Source: Allosediminivita sp964397775
Lineage (GTDB): Bacteria; Pseudomonadota; Alphaproteobacteria; Rhodobacterales; Rhodobacteraceae
Reading direction: 5' to 3'
Length of the DNA stretch: 21,229 bases
Assembly: GCA_964397775.1 (NCBI GenBank)
Contig: CAYNKL010000066.1
Location: forward strand, 1-21,229
A model generated the notes under the pieces. It worked only from the letters and a program-made list of their open reading frames with translations, was not told where the DNA came from and searched no databases. Shown piece after piece: positions 1-7,003 of this stretch (positions are counted from its first letter, which is position 1; each line of letters starts with the position of its first letter). A program made the translations under genes and the position numbers.

Positions 1-68
1 CTGCGGCCCTTGATTCCGCGCAGGGAGCTTCGCGCTCGAATCGCTCCATGGCGCCAAGGGACAGGCCC

Positions 69-455
69 CTACCCTACCTCTTCCCCTTCGGCCAGCGCAT
101 CATGCGCGGCGCGCCGGCGCTCGATCTCATCCACGTTCAGCGCCGACCACTGGCAAAGCGCGAACAGCGGCTCGATCAGCGACTCGCCCAGCTCCGTCAG
201 GCTGTATTCCACCTGCGGCGGGTTCTTCTCGGCCAGCACCCGGCGGCTCACCAGCCCGTCGCGTTCCAGCGCGCGCAGCGTCACCGTCAGCATCCGTTGC
301 GAGATGCTCTCGATCTCGCGCCGCAGCACGCCGTAACGCTTCGGCCCCTCGGACAGCACCAGGATCACCAGCGTCGCCCACTTGTCCCCGATGCGCGACA
401 GGATCGGCGAGATCCGCGCGCAATCACCAGGAACAGACATGTTCCCAAGCTTCAT
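69..455 (-). CDS. HxlR-family winged-helix transcriptional regulator
   Basis: This 128-residue protein is the usual length for the HxlR (DUF24) family of small MarR-like DNA-binding regulators. Seen: the N-terminal part carries C-A-R-I-S-P-I-L-S-R-I-G-D-K-W (residues 12-26), followed by SEGPKRYGVLRREIESISQRML (about residues 35-56) as the helix-turn-helix and V-E-Y-S-L-T-E-L-G (about 82-90) as the wing, all typical of HxlR proteins. A perfect AAGGAGG ribosome binding site lies just upstream of the ATG, which fixes the start. It is transcribed away from the amidohydrolase at 555, and the 99-base gap between them holds a promoter-overlapping dyad. Inference: it regulates itself and the divergent hydrolase genes. 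The effector is unknown; some members respond to electrophiles or aldehydes through a cysteine, and Cys12 here sits where redox-sensing cysteines often do. Confidence 0.93.
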   Translation of the reverse strand: MKLGNMSVPGDCARISPILSRIGDKWATLVILVLSEGPKRYGVLRREIESISQRMLTVTLRALERDGLVSRRVLAEKNPPQVEYSLTELGESLIEPLFALCQWSALNVDEIERRRAAHDALAEGEEVG

Positions 456-467
456 GAATGTGCCTCC

Positions 468-495
468 TTGCCGGGATTCTCTGCATCCCTATGGT
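468..495 (+). promoter_or_regulatory. Possible promoter of the amidohydrolase gene
   Basis: TTGCCG (468-473) and TATGGT (490-495) are 16 bases apart and about 60 bases upstream of the amidohydrolase ATG. The match is moderate. If real, the 512-537 dyad would lie just downstream of the transcription start, a classical repressor position. Confidence 0.3.
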
Positions 496-510
496 CCGCA
501 ACGCACCATC

Positions 511-539
511 AGTATGCAGGGCACCAAGAGTGCGTACAA
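511..539 (-). promoter_or_regulatory. Predicted sigma70 promoter of the HxlR gene
   Basis: Reading the minus strand, TTGTAC (positions 539-534) and CATACT (516-511) are separated by exactly 17 bases. This is a reasonable -35/-10 pair placed 56 bases upstream of the HxlR start codon. It is a sequence match only. Confidence 0.45.
512..537. promoter_or_regulatory. Imperfect dyad, candidate HxlR operator
   Basis: GTATGCA (512-518) is mirrored by TGCGTAC (531-537), six of seven positions pairing. The dyad fills the spacer and edges of the predicted hxlR promoter and lies 18 bases upstream of the amidohydrolase start. HxlR regulators commonly bind such dyads in the divergent intergenic region. A second, weaker dyad, ATGGT-N9-ACCAT, lies at 491-509. 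Confidence 0.4.
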
Positions 540-554
540 CGGAGATAAGACCCA

Positions 555-2045
555 ATGTGTGAGATTTGCAGATCCGCCGGCCTGTCGCGCCGCAATTTCC
601 TGCGCACCGCGCTTGGCGGCACCGCCGCGGCCGCCTTCCTTCCCGGCTTCCTCGCAAAACCCGCCGCCGCCGCCGAACTGCCCGCGGGCGTCGGCCAGCC
701 CGGCCGCCGCACCCTGATCCGGGGCGGCCACGTCATGTCCATGGACCCCTCGGTGGGTGACTTCGAGGGCGGCGACGTCCTGCTCGAAGGCGACCGCATC
801 GTCGAGGTCGGCCAGTCCATCGACGCCCCCGACGCCGAGGTGATCGACGCCGAGGGCCGCATCGTCATGCCCGGCTTCGTCGACACCCACCACCACCAGT
901 TCGAGACCTCGCTGCGCTCCTATCTGCCCAACGGCATCATGTTCCCCGACCCGACACGCCCGGGCGCGCGCAACTACCTCGACGACATCCTCGGCAAGTT
1001 CTCCAAGGCCTTCCGCCCCGAGGACGTCTACATCGCCGAACTCTTCGGCGGCCTCTCGCAGCTCGACGCGGGCGTGACCACCGTCCTCGACGTGAGCCAG
1101 ATCCACCACTCGCCCGAACACTCCGACGCCGTGATCGAAGGCATGAAGGCCGCGGGCCGTCGCGGCGTCTTCGGCTACTTCGAAGGCTACGGCCCCGACG
1201 TGCAATACCCGCAGGACGCCCGCCGCATTCGCGACGAGCACTTCGCCAGCGACGACCAGCTGCTGACCATGCTCATGGGTGGCGAGGCCTACCTGCCCGG
1301 CGTCGACCCGCTGGAGCTGTGGAACCTCGGCAAGGAGCTCGACCTCATGATCGGCCTTCACGTGGTCGGCAGCCTCGGCATGCAGGAGACGATGGACAAG
1401 CTGATCCCGCACTACACGGACAAGCACCTCTTCATCCACATGACCGGCATGAGCGATGCCGCCTGGAACCGCGCGCAAGAGGTCGGCGCCCACATCTCCC
1501 TTTCGGTCCCGATCGAGATGCAGATGCGCCACGGCATGCCGCCGATCCAGAAGGCGCTGGACATGAACATGCAGCCCTCGCTCTCGGTCGACGTGGAATG
1601 CACCATGAGTGCCGACTTCTTCACCCAGATGCGCGGCGCCATGACCCTGCAACGCGCGCTCGCCAACCAGCAGGCGCTGGAACAGGGCCCCGAGAACGCG
1701 CCCGCGCTGCTCTCCTCGCGCGACGTGCTCGAGATGGCCACCATCAACGGCGCCAAAGGCCTGAAACTCGACCACAAGACCGGCAGCCTCACCCCCGGCA
1801 AGCAGGCCGACGTGATCCTGCTCTCGGCCGACGCGCTGAACGTGGCCCCGCTCAACAACGTGCCCGGCGCCGTGGTCACGCTGATGGACCGCTCCAACGT
1901 CGAGACCGTCATGGTCGCGGGCCAGATCCGCAAGTGGCAGGGCGCCATGGTCGGCCACGACATCGCGGCCCTCACCGACCGCATCACCGCCTCGCGCGAC
2001 CACCTGTTCGAGGCCGCGGACACCGAGATCCCGCTCTTCGACTGA
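555..2045 (+). CDS. Tat-exported amidohydrolase family protein (ATZ/TRZ-like)
   Basis: This 496-residue metal-dependent hydrolase has an N-terminal twin-arginine signal: SRRNFLR at residues 11-17, then a hydrophobic Ala-rich stretch ending near AAAA-EL (about residue 40). Amidohydrolase hallmarks are visible: the entry motif MPGFVDTHHHQFET (105-118) gives the HxH metal pair (His112/His114), His269 and His295 are the likely further histidines, and Asp346 in LSVDVEC is the likely catalytic aspartate. The C-terminal ATINGAKGLKLD...GSLTPGKQADVILL is the usual closing beta-sandwich motif. GGAG at 541-544 supports the start. It probably hydrolyses a C-N or ring amide bond in the periplasm; the substrate cannot be told. 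The extreme N-terminus MCEIC is unusual before a Tat motif. It is divergent from an HxlR regulator and followed, after 128 bases, by a second exported hydrolase. Confidence 0.9.
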   Translation: MCEICRSAGLSRRNFLRTALGGTAAAAFLPGFLAKPAAAAELPAGVGQPGRRTLIRGGHVMSMDPSVGDFEGGDVLLEGDRIVEVGQSIDAPDAEVIDAEGRIVMPGFVDTHHHQFETSLRSYLPNGIMFPDPTRPGARNYLDDILGKFSKAFRPEDVYIAELFGGLSQLDAGVTTVLDVSQIHHSPEHSDAVIEGMKAAGRRGVFGYFEGYGPDVQYPQDARRIRDEHFASDDQLLTMLMGGEAYLPGVDPLELWNLGKELDLMIGLHVVGSLGMQETMDKLIPHYTDKHLFIHMTGMSDAAWNRAQEVGAHISLSVPIEMQMRHGMPPIQKALDMNMQPSLSVDVECTMSADFFTQMRGAMTLQRALANQQALEQGPENAPALLSSRDVLEMATINGAKGLKLDHKTGSLTPGKQADVILLSADALNVAPLNNVPGAVVTLMDRSNVETVMVAGQIRKWQGAMVGHDIAALTDRITASRDHLFEAADTEIPLFD

Positions 2046-2053
2046 CCCACCCC

Positions 2054-2078
2054 GGCGCCCGTCCACACGGCGGGCGCC
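2054..2078 (+). terminator. GC-rich hairpin after the amidohydrolase gene
   Basis: GGCGCCCG (2054-2061) and CGGGCGCC (2071-2078) form a perfect 8-bp stem with a 9-base loop, starting eight bases after the stop codon. There is no T tract, so it may only attenuate read-through into the next gene or stabilise the mRNA end. Confidence 0.5.
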
Positions 2079-2173
2079 GTTCACCAACTGCGCACCTCGC
2101 ACCCCACGCAATTGTCAGCCCGACGCAGCGTCACCTCCGCTATCCTGTCCCGAACAGCCGGAGGAAGACGCCC

Positions 2174-3037
2174 ATGCTTCGCCTGATCCTCGCCCTCGGG
2201 GCCATGCTCGCCATCACCCAGGCCGCCACCGCGCAGGAGGGCCGCCGCCCCAGCCACTGCATCGCCGTGGCTGAAAACACCCCCGGCCTGCGCTTCGCCG
2301 GCACCACGACACCGGACCGGCTCTGGCAGGCGAACTGGACCGAACCGCTCGCCGACTACACCGTGCGCATCCACTACATCGCCCATGCCTCCTTCCTGAT
2401 CCAGACGCCCGACGGCATGACGGCGGTGACCGACTATACCGGCTCGCTGGGCAACACCGACCTCGTGCCGGACGTGGTCACCATGAACCACGCCCACGGC
2501 AGCCACTGGACGATGACACCCGACCCGCGCATCCCCAACGTCCTGCGCGGCTGGAACGAAGAGCAGTTCGGCACCCCCGCCGACCATTACATCGACCTCG
2601 GCGGCATGCTCGTCCGCAACGTCTCCACCGACATCCGCTCCTCCTTCGGCGGCACCGAGGAGAACGGCAATTCGATCTTCGTCTTCGAGACGGCGGGCCT
2701 CTGCATCGGCCACCTCGGCCACCTGCACCACGAACCCAACGAGGAACAATATGCCGCCCTCGGCCGGCTCGACGTGGTCATGGTGCCGGTGGACGGCGGC
2801 TACACCATGAACCGCACCAACATGATCAACGTGATCGAACGGCTGCGCAGCTCGGTCATCATCCCCATGCACTGGTTCTCAGGCTACGCCCTCACCCAGT
2901 TCCTCGACGAGATCGGCACCACCTTCGCGGTGGAACAAACAGGCCAGCCCTCGCTCGAGGTGAGCCTGCGCGACCTGCCCCCGCAACCGACCATCATGGT
3001 CCTGCAACCGCGCTACCTCTCCGACGCGGCCGACTGA
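2174..3037 (+). CDS. Secreted metallo-beta-lactamase-fold hydrolase (UlaG-like)
   Basis: This 287-residue protein has a Sec signal peptide (MLRLILALGAMLAITQAATA, probable cleavage before QEG at residue 21). The mature part shows the MBL fold: IHYIAHASFLIQTPDG (67-81), the metal motif NHAHGSH (His106, His108, His111), then GHLGHLHH (179-186) and DVVMVPVDGGYTMN (200-213), the order seen in UlaG/beta-lactamase_2-type hydrolases. The HxHxDH motif reads H-A-H-G-S-H, so the usual aspartate is a serine. The start is supported by GGAAGA upstream and by the signal peptide. The preceding amidohydrolase is also exported, so both may act on the same extracytoplasmic substrate; this is inference. Substrate and reaction are unknown, and lactonase or phosphodiesterase activity would both fit the fold. 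Confidence 0.85.
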   Translation: MLRLILALGAMLAITQAATAQEGRRPSHCIAVAENTPGLRFAGTTTPDRLWQANWTEPLADYTVRIHYIAHASFLIQTPDGMTAVTDYTGSLGNTDLVPDVVTMNHAHGSHWTMTPDPRIPNVLRGWNEEQFGTPADHYIDLGGMLVRNVSTDIRSSFGGTEENGNSIFVFETAGLCIGHLGHLHHEPNEEQYAALGRLDVVMVPVDGGYTMNRTNMINVIERLRSSVIIPMHWFSGYALTQFLDEIGTTFAVEQTGQPSLEVSLRDLPPQPTIMVLQPRYLSDAAD

Positions 3038-3256
3038 CCCGCCCCGGGCCTGAACCGGTCGACACGCGCCCCTCCCCGGCCCCGGCCGGATCAGACCCAC
3101 GCCGACATGACCCGCGCGGCCGACAGTGGTCCTCCCCCACCATCGCGCCCCCGAAGCGCCCAGAGGACACATCACCTCACACCCCAAGCTCCGCCGGACA
3201 CGCCGCCCGCGCCCGCAAAGCCCGCCGCGCCCGAGCACAACCGCCCTCCCATCCCG

Positions 3257-3312
3257 TCTTCTCGCCCCCAATACCCCGGGGGAAAGCCCGCAGGGCCGGG
3301 GGCAGAGCCCCC
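3257..3312 (+). repeat. GC-rich palindromic repeat, copy 1
   Basis: This copy consists of a pyrimidine-rich lead, AATACCCCGGGGG, then GCCC-GCA-GGGC, then GGGGGC-AGA-GCCCCC: three consecutive self-complementary units. The last 27 bases (3286-3312) are identical to 3582-3608. Similar elements are common between genes in Rhodobacteraceae as I recall them. The role may be termination or mRNA end stabilisation. Confidence 0.75.
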
Positions 3313-3552
3313 GACGGTCCCACACCCGGCCGGGGATCAGCCCGCTCCAACGCTGCGCACGCCCCATCGACCGAAGCCGAACGCTCCCGGGTCAGGCCAG
3401 ACGCGCCCGGCAAGCCCCACCTGCCGCAACCAAAAGGCGCCCCACCTGCCCAACGGCGCGCCAGGAACCACCAGGCTCACAAGCCCAGCCCCTCGTCGGG
3501 CGACAGACATCTACGAACACAGTCCCAGGCACGGGGACAACCGCCCCCGCCC

Positions 3553-3608
3553 TTCTTCTTGGCCCAAATACCCCGGGGGAGGCCCGCAGGGCCGGGGGCA
3601 GAGCCCCC
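3553..3608 (+). repeat. GC-rich palindromic repeat, copy 2
   Basis: This is a direct repeat of 3257-3312 with the same three palindromic units and the more canonical lead TTCTTCTTGGCCCAAATACC. It differs from copy 1 mainly in the lead and by one indel after the CCCCGGGGG block. It lies 54 bases upstream of the transporter start. Confidence 0.75.
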
Positions 3609-3661
3609 AACACACCGCTCTCAATCGTTGCCACGTCCAGACCTGCGCCTACCTGAGAATA

Positions 3662-4549
3662 ATGACGACGCAGCGCAGCATCTCCATCGCCACGGGCATT
3701 GTGGCCGGGGCAGGTCTCCTCTGGGGACTCTACTGGCTGCCGGTTCGGGCGCTCGACGGGCTCGGGCTGCCCGGCGCCTGGGGCACGGTGGCCATCACCC
3801 TCGCGGCGACGCTTCTGCTCGCACCCCTCGCCGTCGCCCGGCGCCGCGATCTTGCCGCGACGCCCCTGCCCGCGCTGCTTGCCATCGCCACCGGCGGCGC
3901 GGCCTTCGCGCTCTATTCCATGAGCCTCGTCTACGGTCGGGTGGCCATCGTCATTCTGCTCTACTTCCTGACCCCGGTCTGGAGCACCCTGATCGGACGC
4001 TATGTCATGGGCTGGCCCGCAACACCCCTGCGCGTGGCGGCCATCCTTCTGGGGCTCGCGGGCCTCGGCATCATGCTCGGCGCCGACGGCACCCTGCCGC
4101 GACCTCAGGGCATCGGCGAATGGATGGCGCTGGTGGCGGGGCTCCTCTGGTCCATCGGCACCACAGGCATGCGCACCAGCTCCACCCTCGCCCCCGGTCC
4201 CTCGGCCTTCGTCTTCGCCGCCGGGGCCGCGGTGACGGCGCTGGTCCTCGCCCCGCTGCTCGCGCCGCTACCTGGCGGGGCGGAGGGAAGCATCCTGCGG
4301 GCAGGGGCGGTGGCGCTCGGCACCGGCGCGCTCTGGTGGGGGCTCTCCATCGCCGCGCTCATGTGGGCGACGCTCCGGCTGGAGCCCGCCCGCGTCGGCA
4401 TCCTGCTGATGACCGAGGTTCTAGTTGGTGCGCTCTCGGCCGCCCTGCTGGCGGGCGAACACCTCTCGGGGGTCGAGATTGCGGGCGGGGCTCTGGTCCT
4501 GGCGGCCGGGATTCTCGAGGTCTGGCCGACCCGCAAACGGGAGGCCTGA
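3662..4549 (+). CDS. EamA/DMT-family transporter
   Basis: This 295-residue, very hydrophobic protein matches the drug/metabolite transporter superfamily, which usually has two EamA repeats and ten membrane helices in about 300 residues. Seen: an N-terminal helix with GLLWGLYWLPVRAL, repeat-1 helices around residues 40-135 including VAIVILLYFLTPVWSTLIGRYVMG, and a second half with WSIGTTGMRTSS and RVGILLMTEVLVGALSAALLAGEHLSG, the Thr-Glu-containing signature helix of the second EamA repeat. The ATG at 3662 is chosen because the longer in-frame extension upstream is Pro/Arg-rich noncoding repeat DNA. The ribosome binding site is weak. It probably exports a small metabolite or amino acid; the substrate is unknown. 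It is followed by repeat copy A and then a 2-hydroxyacid dehydrogenase. Confidence 0.88.
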   Translation: MTTQRSISIATGIVAGAGLLWGLYWLPVRALDGLGLPGAWGTVAITLAATLLLAPLAVARRRDLAATPLPALLAIATGGAAFALYSMSLVYGRVAIVILLYFLTPVWSTLIGRYVMGWPATPLRVAAILLGLAGLGIMLGADGTLPRPQGIGEWMALVAGLLWSIGTTGMRTSSTLAPGPSAFVFAAGAAVTALVLAPLLAPLPGGAEGSILRAGAVALGTGALWWGLSIAALMWATLRLEPARVGILLMTEVLVGALSAALLAGEHLSGVEIAGGALVLAAGILEVWPTRKREA

Positions 4550-4560
4550 ACCGGCCCGTC

Positions 4561-4648
4561 CTGCGGGACAGTCCTAAGAGTTGGTTAATCGATGCATCTA
4601 ACCCATTGATTTATAATGTCCGACAATATGTCCCGGCCCGGGACACCC
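4561..4648 (+). repeat. 88-base structured repeat, copy A
   Basis: This copy aligns without gaps to the reverse complement of 7649-7736 (about 68 of 88 positions identical by hand count). Three invariant blocks keep fixed spacing: GCGGGACA at the left, TTGGTTAATC, TTGATTTATA, and a 20-base right end containing TGTCCCGGCCCGGGACA (4629-4645, a perfect 8+1+8 palindrome). The left GGGACA and the TGTCCC of the palindrome are inverted to each other. The AT-rich centre contains TATAAT at 4612-4617. It sits between the transporter stop and the dehydrogenase start. Confidence 0.8.
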
Positions 4649-4673
4649 GAACCGTCCCGCCTAAAGCCACCCC

Positions 4674-4701
4674 TTGGCAGCGCCCGGCAGGGGCTTATAA
4701 C
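4674..4701 (+). promoter_or_regulatory. Possible promoter of the 2-hydroxyacid dehydrogenase gene
   Basis: TTGGCA (4674-4679) and TATAAC (4696-4701) are 16 bases apart. The expected transcription start falls at or next to the ATG at 4708, so if used it would give a nearly leaderless mRNA. TATAAT inside repeat copy A (4612-4617) is an alternative -10. Confidence 0.3.
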
Positions 4702-4707
4702 CGGGGC

Positions 4708-6126
4708 ATGAGCCTCAATCCCGCCGACGACCGTTTCGCCGAGACCCTCCGCCCCGAGCTGCCCGAGGGCACCCTGCGTCGCCCCGAGCCGCGCCACCTC
4801 GAAGAACCCAGAGGCCGCTGGAAAGGCGCCTCCGAATGGCTCGCCCTGCCCCGGACGACCGACCAGGTCGCGACCATCGTGAAGGCCTGCCACGATGCTT
4901 GCGTCCCCATCGTCCCCTACGGCGGCGGCACCGGCCTCGTCGGCGGCCAGCTCGCCCCGGACGGTCCCGCCCCCCTGCTCCTCTCCCTCGAACGCCTCGC
5001 CGGCGTCCGCGAGATCTACCCCGAGGAAAACGCCCTGATCGCCGGCGCGGGTACCATCCTCGCCGACATCCAGGCCGCCGCCGAGGAGGCCGACCGCCTC
5101 TTCCCCCTCTCCCTCGCCTCGGAAGGGTCCGCCCGCATCGGCGGCCTGCTCGCTACCAACGCCGGCGGCGTGAATACCCTCCGATACGGCAACGCCCGCG
5201 ATCTCACACTCGGGCTCGAGGCGGTCATGGCCGACGGCAGCATCTGGAACGGCCTCTCGCGGCTGCGGAAGGACAACACCGGTTACGACCTGCGCCACCT
5301 CCTCATAGGCTCCGAGGGCACGCTGGGGATCATCACCGCCGCGAGCCTCAAGCTCTCGCCCCGCCCCGCCGCAACCGGCACCGCCCTTCTGACGGTCCCC
5401 TCGCCCGAGGCGGCGCTGAAGCTCCTCTCCCTCGCCCGCAGCCAGCTTGCCGAGGGCATCTCCGCCTTCGAGCTCATGCACCGCACCGGCTTCGACTTCC
5501 TCTCCGAGAAGCTGCCCGATATCCGCCAACCCTGGGACACACCGCCCGAGTGGTCCGTCCTGATCGAGCTCGGCCTCGCCCGCGGCCTCGATCCGACCGA
5601 AGCGCTGGAAACACTCTTTGCCGAGGGGTTCGAGGCCGGTCACGTCAGCGACGGTCTCATCGCCCAGAGCGCCCAGCAGGCGCAGGACTTCTGGACGCTG
5701 CGCGAACACATCCCCGAGGCCAACCGCCGGATCGGCGCCATCTCGAGCCACGACATCTCGGTCCCCCTCGGCGCGATTCCGGAATTCATCGCGACAGCCG
5801 GCCCTGCCCTGGAAAAGATCGGCGCCTACCGCGTGAACTGCTTCGGCCACGTGGGCGACGGCAATCTTCACTACAACGTCTTTCCCGTCGCCGGTCAGAG
5901 CCGCGACGATCACGCCGGAAACCGCGAGGCAATCAAGTCCTGCGTGCACGATATCGTCCACGATCTCGGCGGATCGGTCAGCGCAGAGCATGGTGTGGGG
6001 CGTCTCAAGGTGGGGGATCTCGAGACCTATGCAGATCCGACGAAGCTCGCTGCCATGCGCTCGATCAAGTTGGCGCTGGACCCGCAGGGCATCCTCAACC
6101 CGGGCGCCGTCCTCCGGGCCCGCTGA
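4708..6126 (+). CDS. FAD-linked 2-hydroxyacid dehydrogenase (GlcD/D-2-hydroxyglutarate dehydrogenase-like)
   Basis: This 472-residue flavoprotein has the FAD_binding_4 plus FAD-oxidase_C layout. Seen: the pyrophosphate-binding loop PYGGGTGLVGGQ (70-81), GSEGTLGIITAASLKLSPRP closing the FAD domain, and in the C-terminal half NCFGHVGDGNLHYN with the metal/substrate histidines and SAEHGVGRLK near the end; the final GILNPGAVL is the usual family terminus. It oxidises a D-2-hydroxyacid (lactate, glycolate or 2-hydroxyglutarate type) to the oxoacid, passing electrons to an acceptor. No iron-sulfur partner (GlcF-like) is adjacent, which favours a single-subunit D-lactate or D-2-hydroxyglutarate dehydrogenase. 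The ribosome binding site is poor (GGGG only). Leucine codons are mostly CTC. Confidence 0.92.
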   Translation: MSLNPADDRFAETLRPELPEGTLRRPEPRHLEEPRGRWKGASEWLALPRTTDQVATIVKACHDACVPIVPYGGGTGLVGGQLAPDGPAPLLLSLERLAGVREIYPEENALIAGAGTILADIQAAAEEADRLFPLSLASEGSARIGGLLATNAGGVNTLRYGNARDLTLGLEAVMADGSIWNGLSRLRKDNTGYDLRHLLIGSEGTLGIITAASLKLSPRPAATGTALLTVPSPEAALKLLSLARSQLAEGISAFELMHRTGFDFLSEKLPDIRQPWDTPPEWSVLIELGLARGLDPTEALETLFAEGFEAGHVSDGLIAQSAQQAQDFWTLREHIPEANRRIGAISSHDISVPLGAIPEFIATAGPALEKIGAYRVNCFGHVGDGNLHYNVFPVAGQSRDDHAGNREAIKSCVHDIVHDLGGSVSAEHGVGRLKVGDLETYADPTKLAAMRSIKLALDPQGILNPGAVLRAR

Positions 6127-6132
6127 GGTTCG

Positions 6133-6366
6133 TCACCCGCGACGGCGGCGATGGAGCGGGAAGGGCACGGCGTTGTCGGGAAGGCTGGACGTCGCGAGGG
6201 CGCCTTGCCGCCGGGGATCGTGTCGCTGGGTCTGCAGCCTGTCGGCGTACCGATCCAGAATATCCTGGATATCGCTGGCGATCTCGTCCTGATCCGCCTG
6301 CTCAAGAAATCTGCGAAGATCTTCCAGCACTGGCCCGACCCATTCGAGCTGCGTCTGCATCGCCAT
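6133..6366 (-). CDS. Small hypothetical protein
   Basis: This 77-residue ORF converges on the dehydrogenase with only six bases between the stop codons. The first about 45 residues (from MAMQTQLEWVGPVLEDLRRF) look like a genuine acidic amphipathic helical segment, LEDLRRFLEQADQDEIASDIQDILDRY; the tail is basic and disordered, ending PLHRRRRG. GAGAGGCGGAG precedes the ATG, so the second ATG two codons on could equally be used. No family is recognised. The organised N-terminal half and good ribosome binding site argue for a real gene, while the position in a gene-poor stretch argues for caution. Confidence 0.5.
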   Translation of the reverse strand: MAMQTQLEWVGPVLEDLRRFLEQADQDEIASDIQDILDRYADRLQTQRHDPRRQGALATSSLPDNAVPFPLHRRRRG

Positions 6367-7003
6367 CTCCGCCTCTCTTCGTCTGTATCAACGGGCCAAA
6401 CGTCCCTGTCGGGTACGCAAGCTCCATATTCTGTTTCCCGATTGTGGAGAAAAGCAAGCCCTTTGACCATCAACCGCAGACAATATGGTGCGAAACACGC
6501 GCGTTGCGGAGTTTTCGCCAGGCAAACGCGGTCAACTTGATTTCGGAAGAGGCGTCTTCGCTTCGCGGCGACCCAAGTCGCCTGACATCATTTGGACTTG
6601 TTTCAACTCGGAGCCGACTTACCGACATACCCTGATCGTTTCTTCCAGGCAGTGTACCGCCACCAGTGCCGAGCCGGAGCATCAATTCGTTAACCTTCGG
6701 GGTCTATAAACATAGCAGCCACGACACTTCTATTGTCTCTCAATAGGGGACAGAGGATCGCATCTTGTCACAATTCATACGTCGGCCCCTCCAGTCAAAC
6801 GCGAAAAAATGGTCGATTTTAGCGTGACATCATTGTATGCACTGCGCATGCGCTCTGCGGCACACGGCGATGCCTTTTGTCAGTATTCTGAGGTTGGCCC
6901 GCTCCGTTGAAGGCGTGGGCGGGATCATCCGGCTTGATGCGCGGGTGGTCAAAGGTTCCGGAAAGACATCCGAGGCAGAAGAGAAAGCGAGAGAGAGGCC
7001 GAC
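6367..7003. other. Gene-poor, AT-richer intergenic region
   Basis: These roughly 640 bases have visibly lower GC than the flanking genes and no convincing ORF. They hold a perfect hairpin GGCGAC-CCAA-GTCGCC (6567-6582), a CTATTG-TCTCT-CAATAG inverted repeat (6730-6746), and TCTATAAAC near 6702-6710 that could be a -10 region for the downstream Flp-like gene. The lower GC may mark old inserted or degraded DNA, or an untranslated regulatory region. A tiny 45-codon ORF from 6870 overlaps the Flp-like start but is not convincing. Confidence 0.5.

Larger units (their letters stand above)
3038..3661. other. Gene-free C-rich intergenic region
   Basis: This stretch of about 620 bases has no convincing gene. 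The + strand is strongly C-rich (bases 3181-3240 hold 32 C and 15 G), and conceptual translations are low-complexity Pro/Arg/Ala strings typical of noncoding GC-rich DNA. It holds the two copies of a palindromic repeat described separately. A C-rich, G-poor transcript directly after a stop codon could serve as a Rho-dependent terminator for the upstream hydrolase; this is inference. Confidence 0.65.

Noticed and set aside
489..2111. 540-residue open frame antisense to the amidohydrolase
   Set aside because: Composition (Val/His/Asp/Gly-rich, no motifs) is that of the reverse complement of a GC-rich gene; the + strand gene has a Tat signal, metal motifs and a ribosome binding site.
3107..3661. 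N-terminal extension of the EamA transporter, and overlapping Pro/Arg-rich ORFs
   Set aside because: The translation is low-complexity and runs through the palindromic repeats; DMT transporters start at the first hydrophobic helix, matching the ATG at 3662.
4629..4645. TGTCCCGGCCCGGGACA as a PpsR/CrtJ site (TGT-N12-ACA)
   Set aside because: Spacing between TGT and ACA is 11, not 12, and neighbouring genes have nothing to do with photosynthesis.
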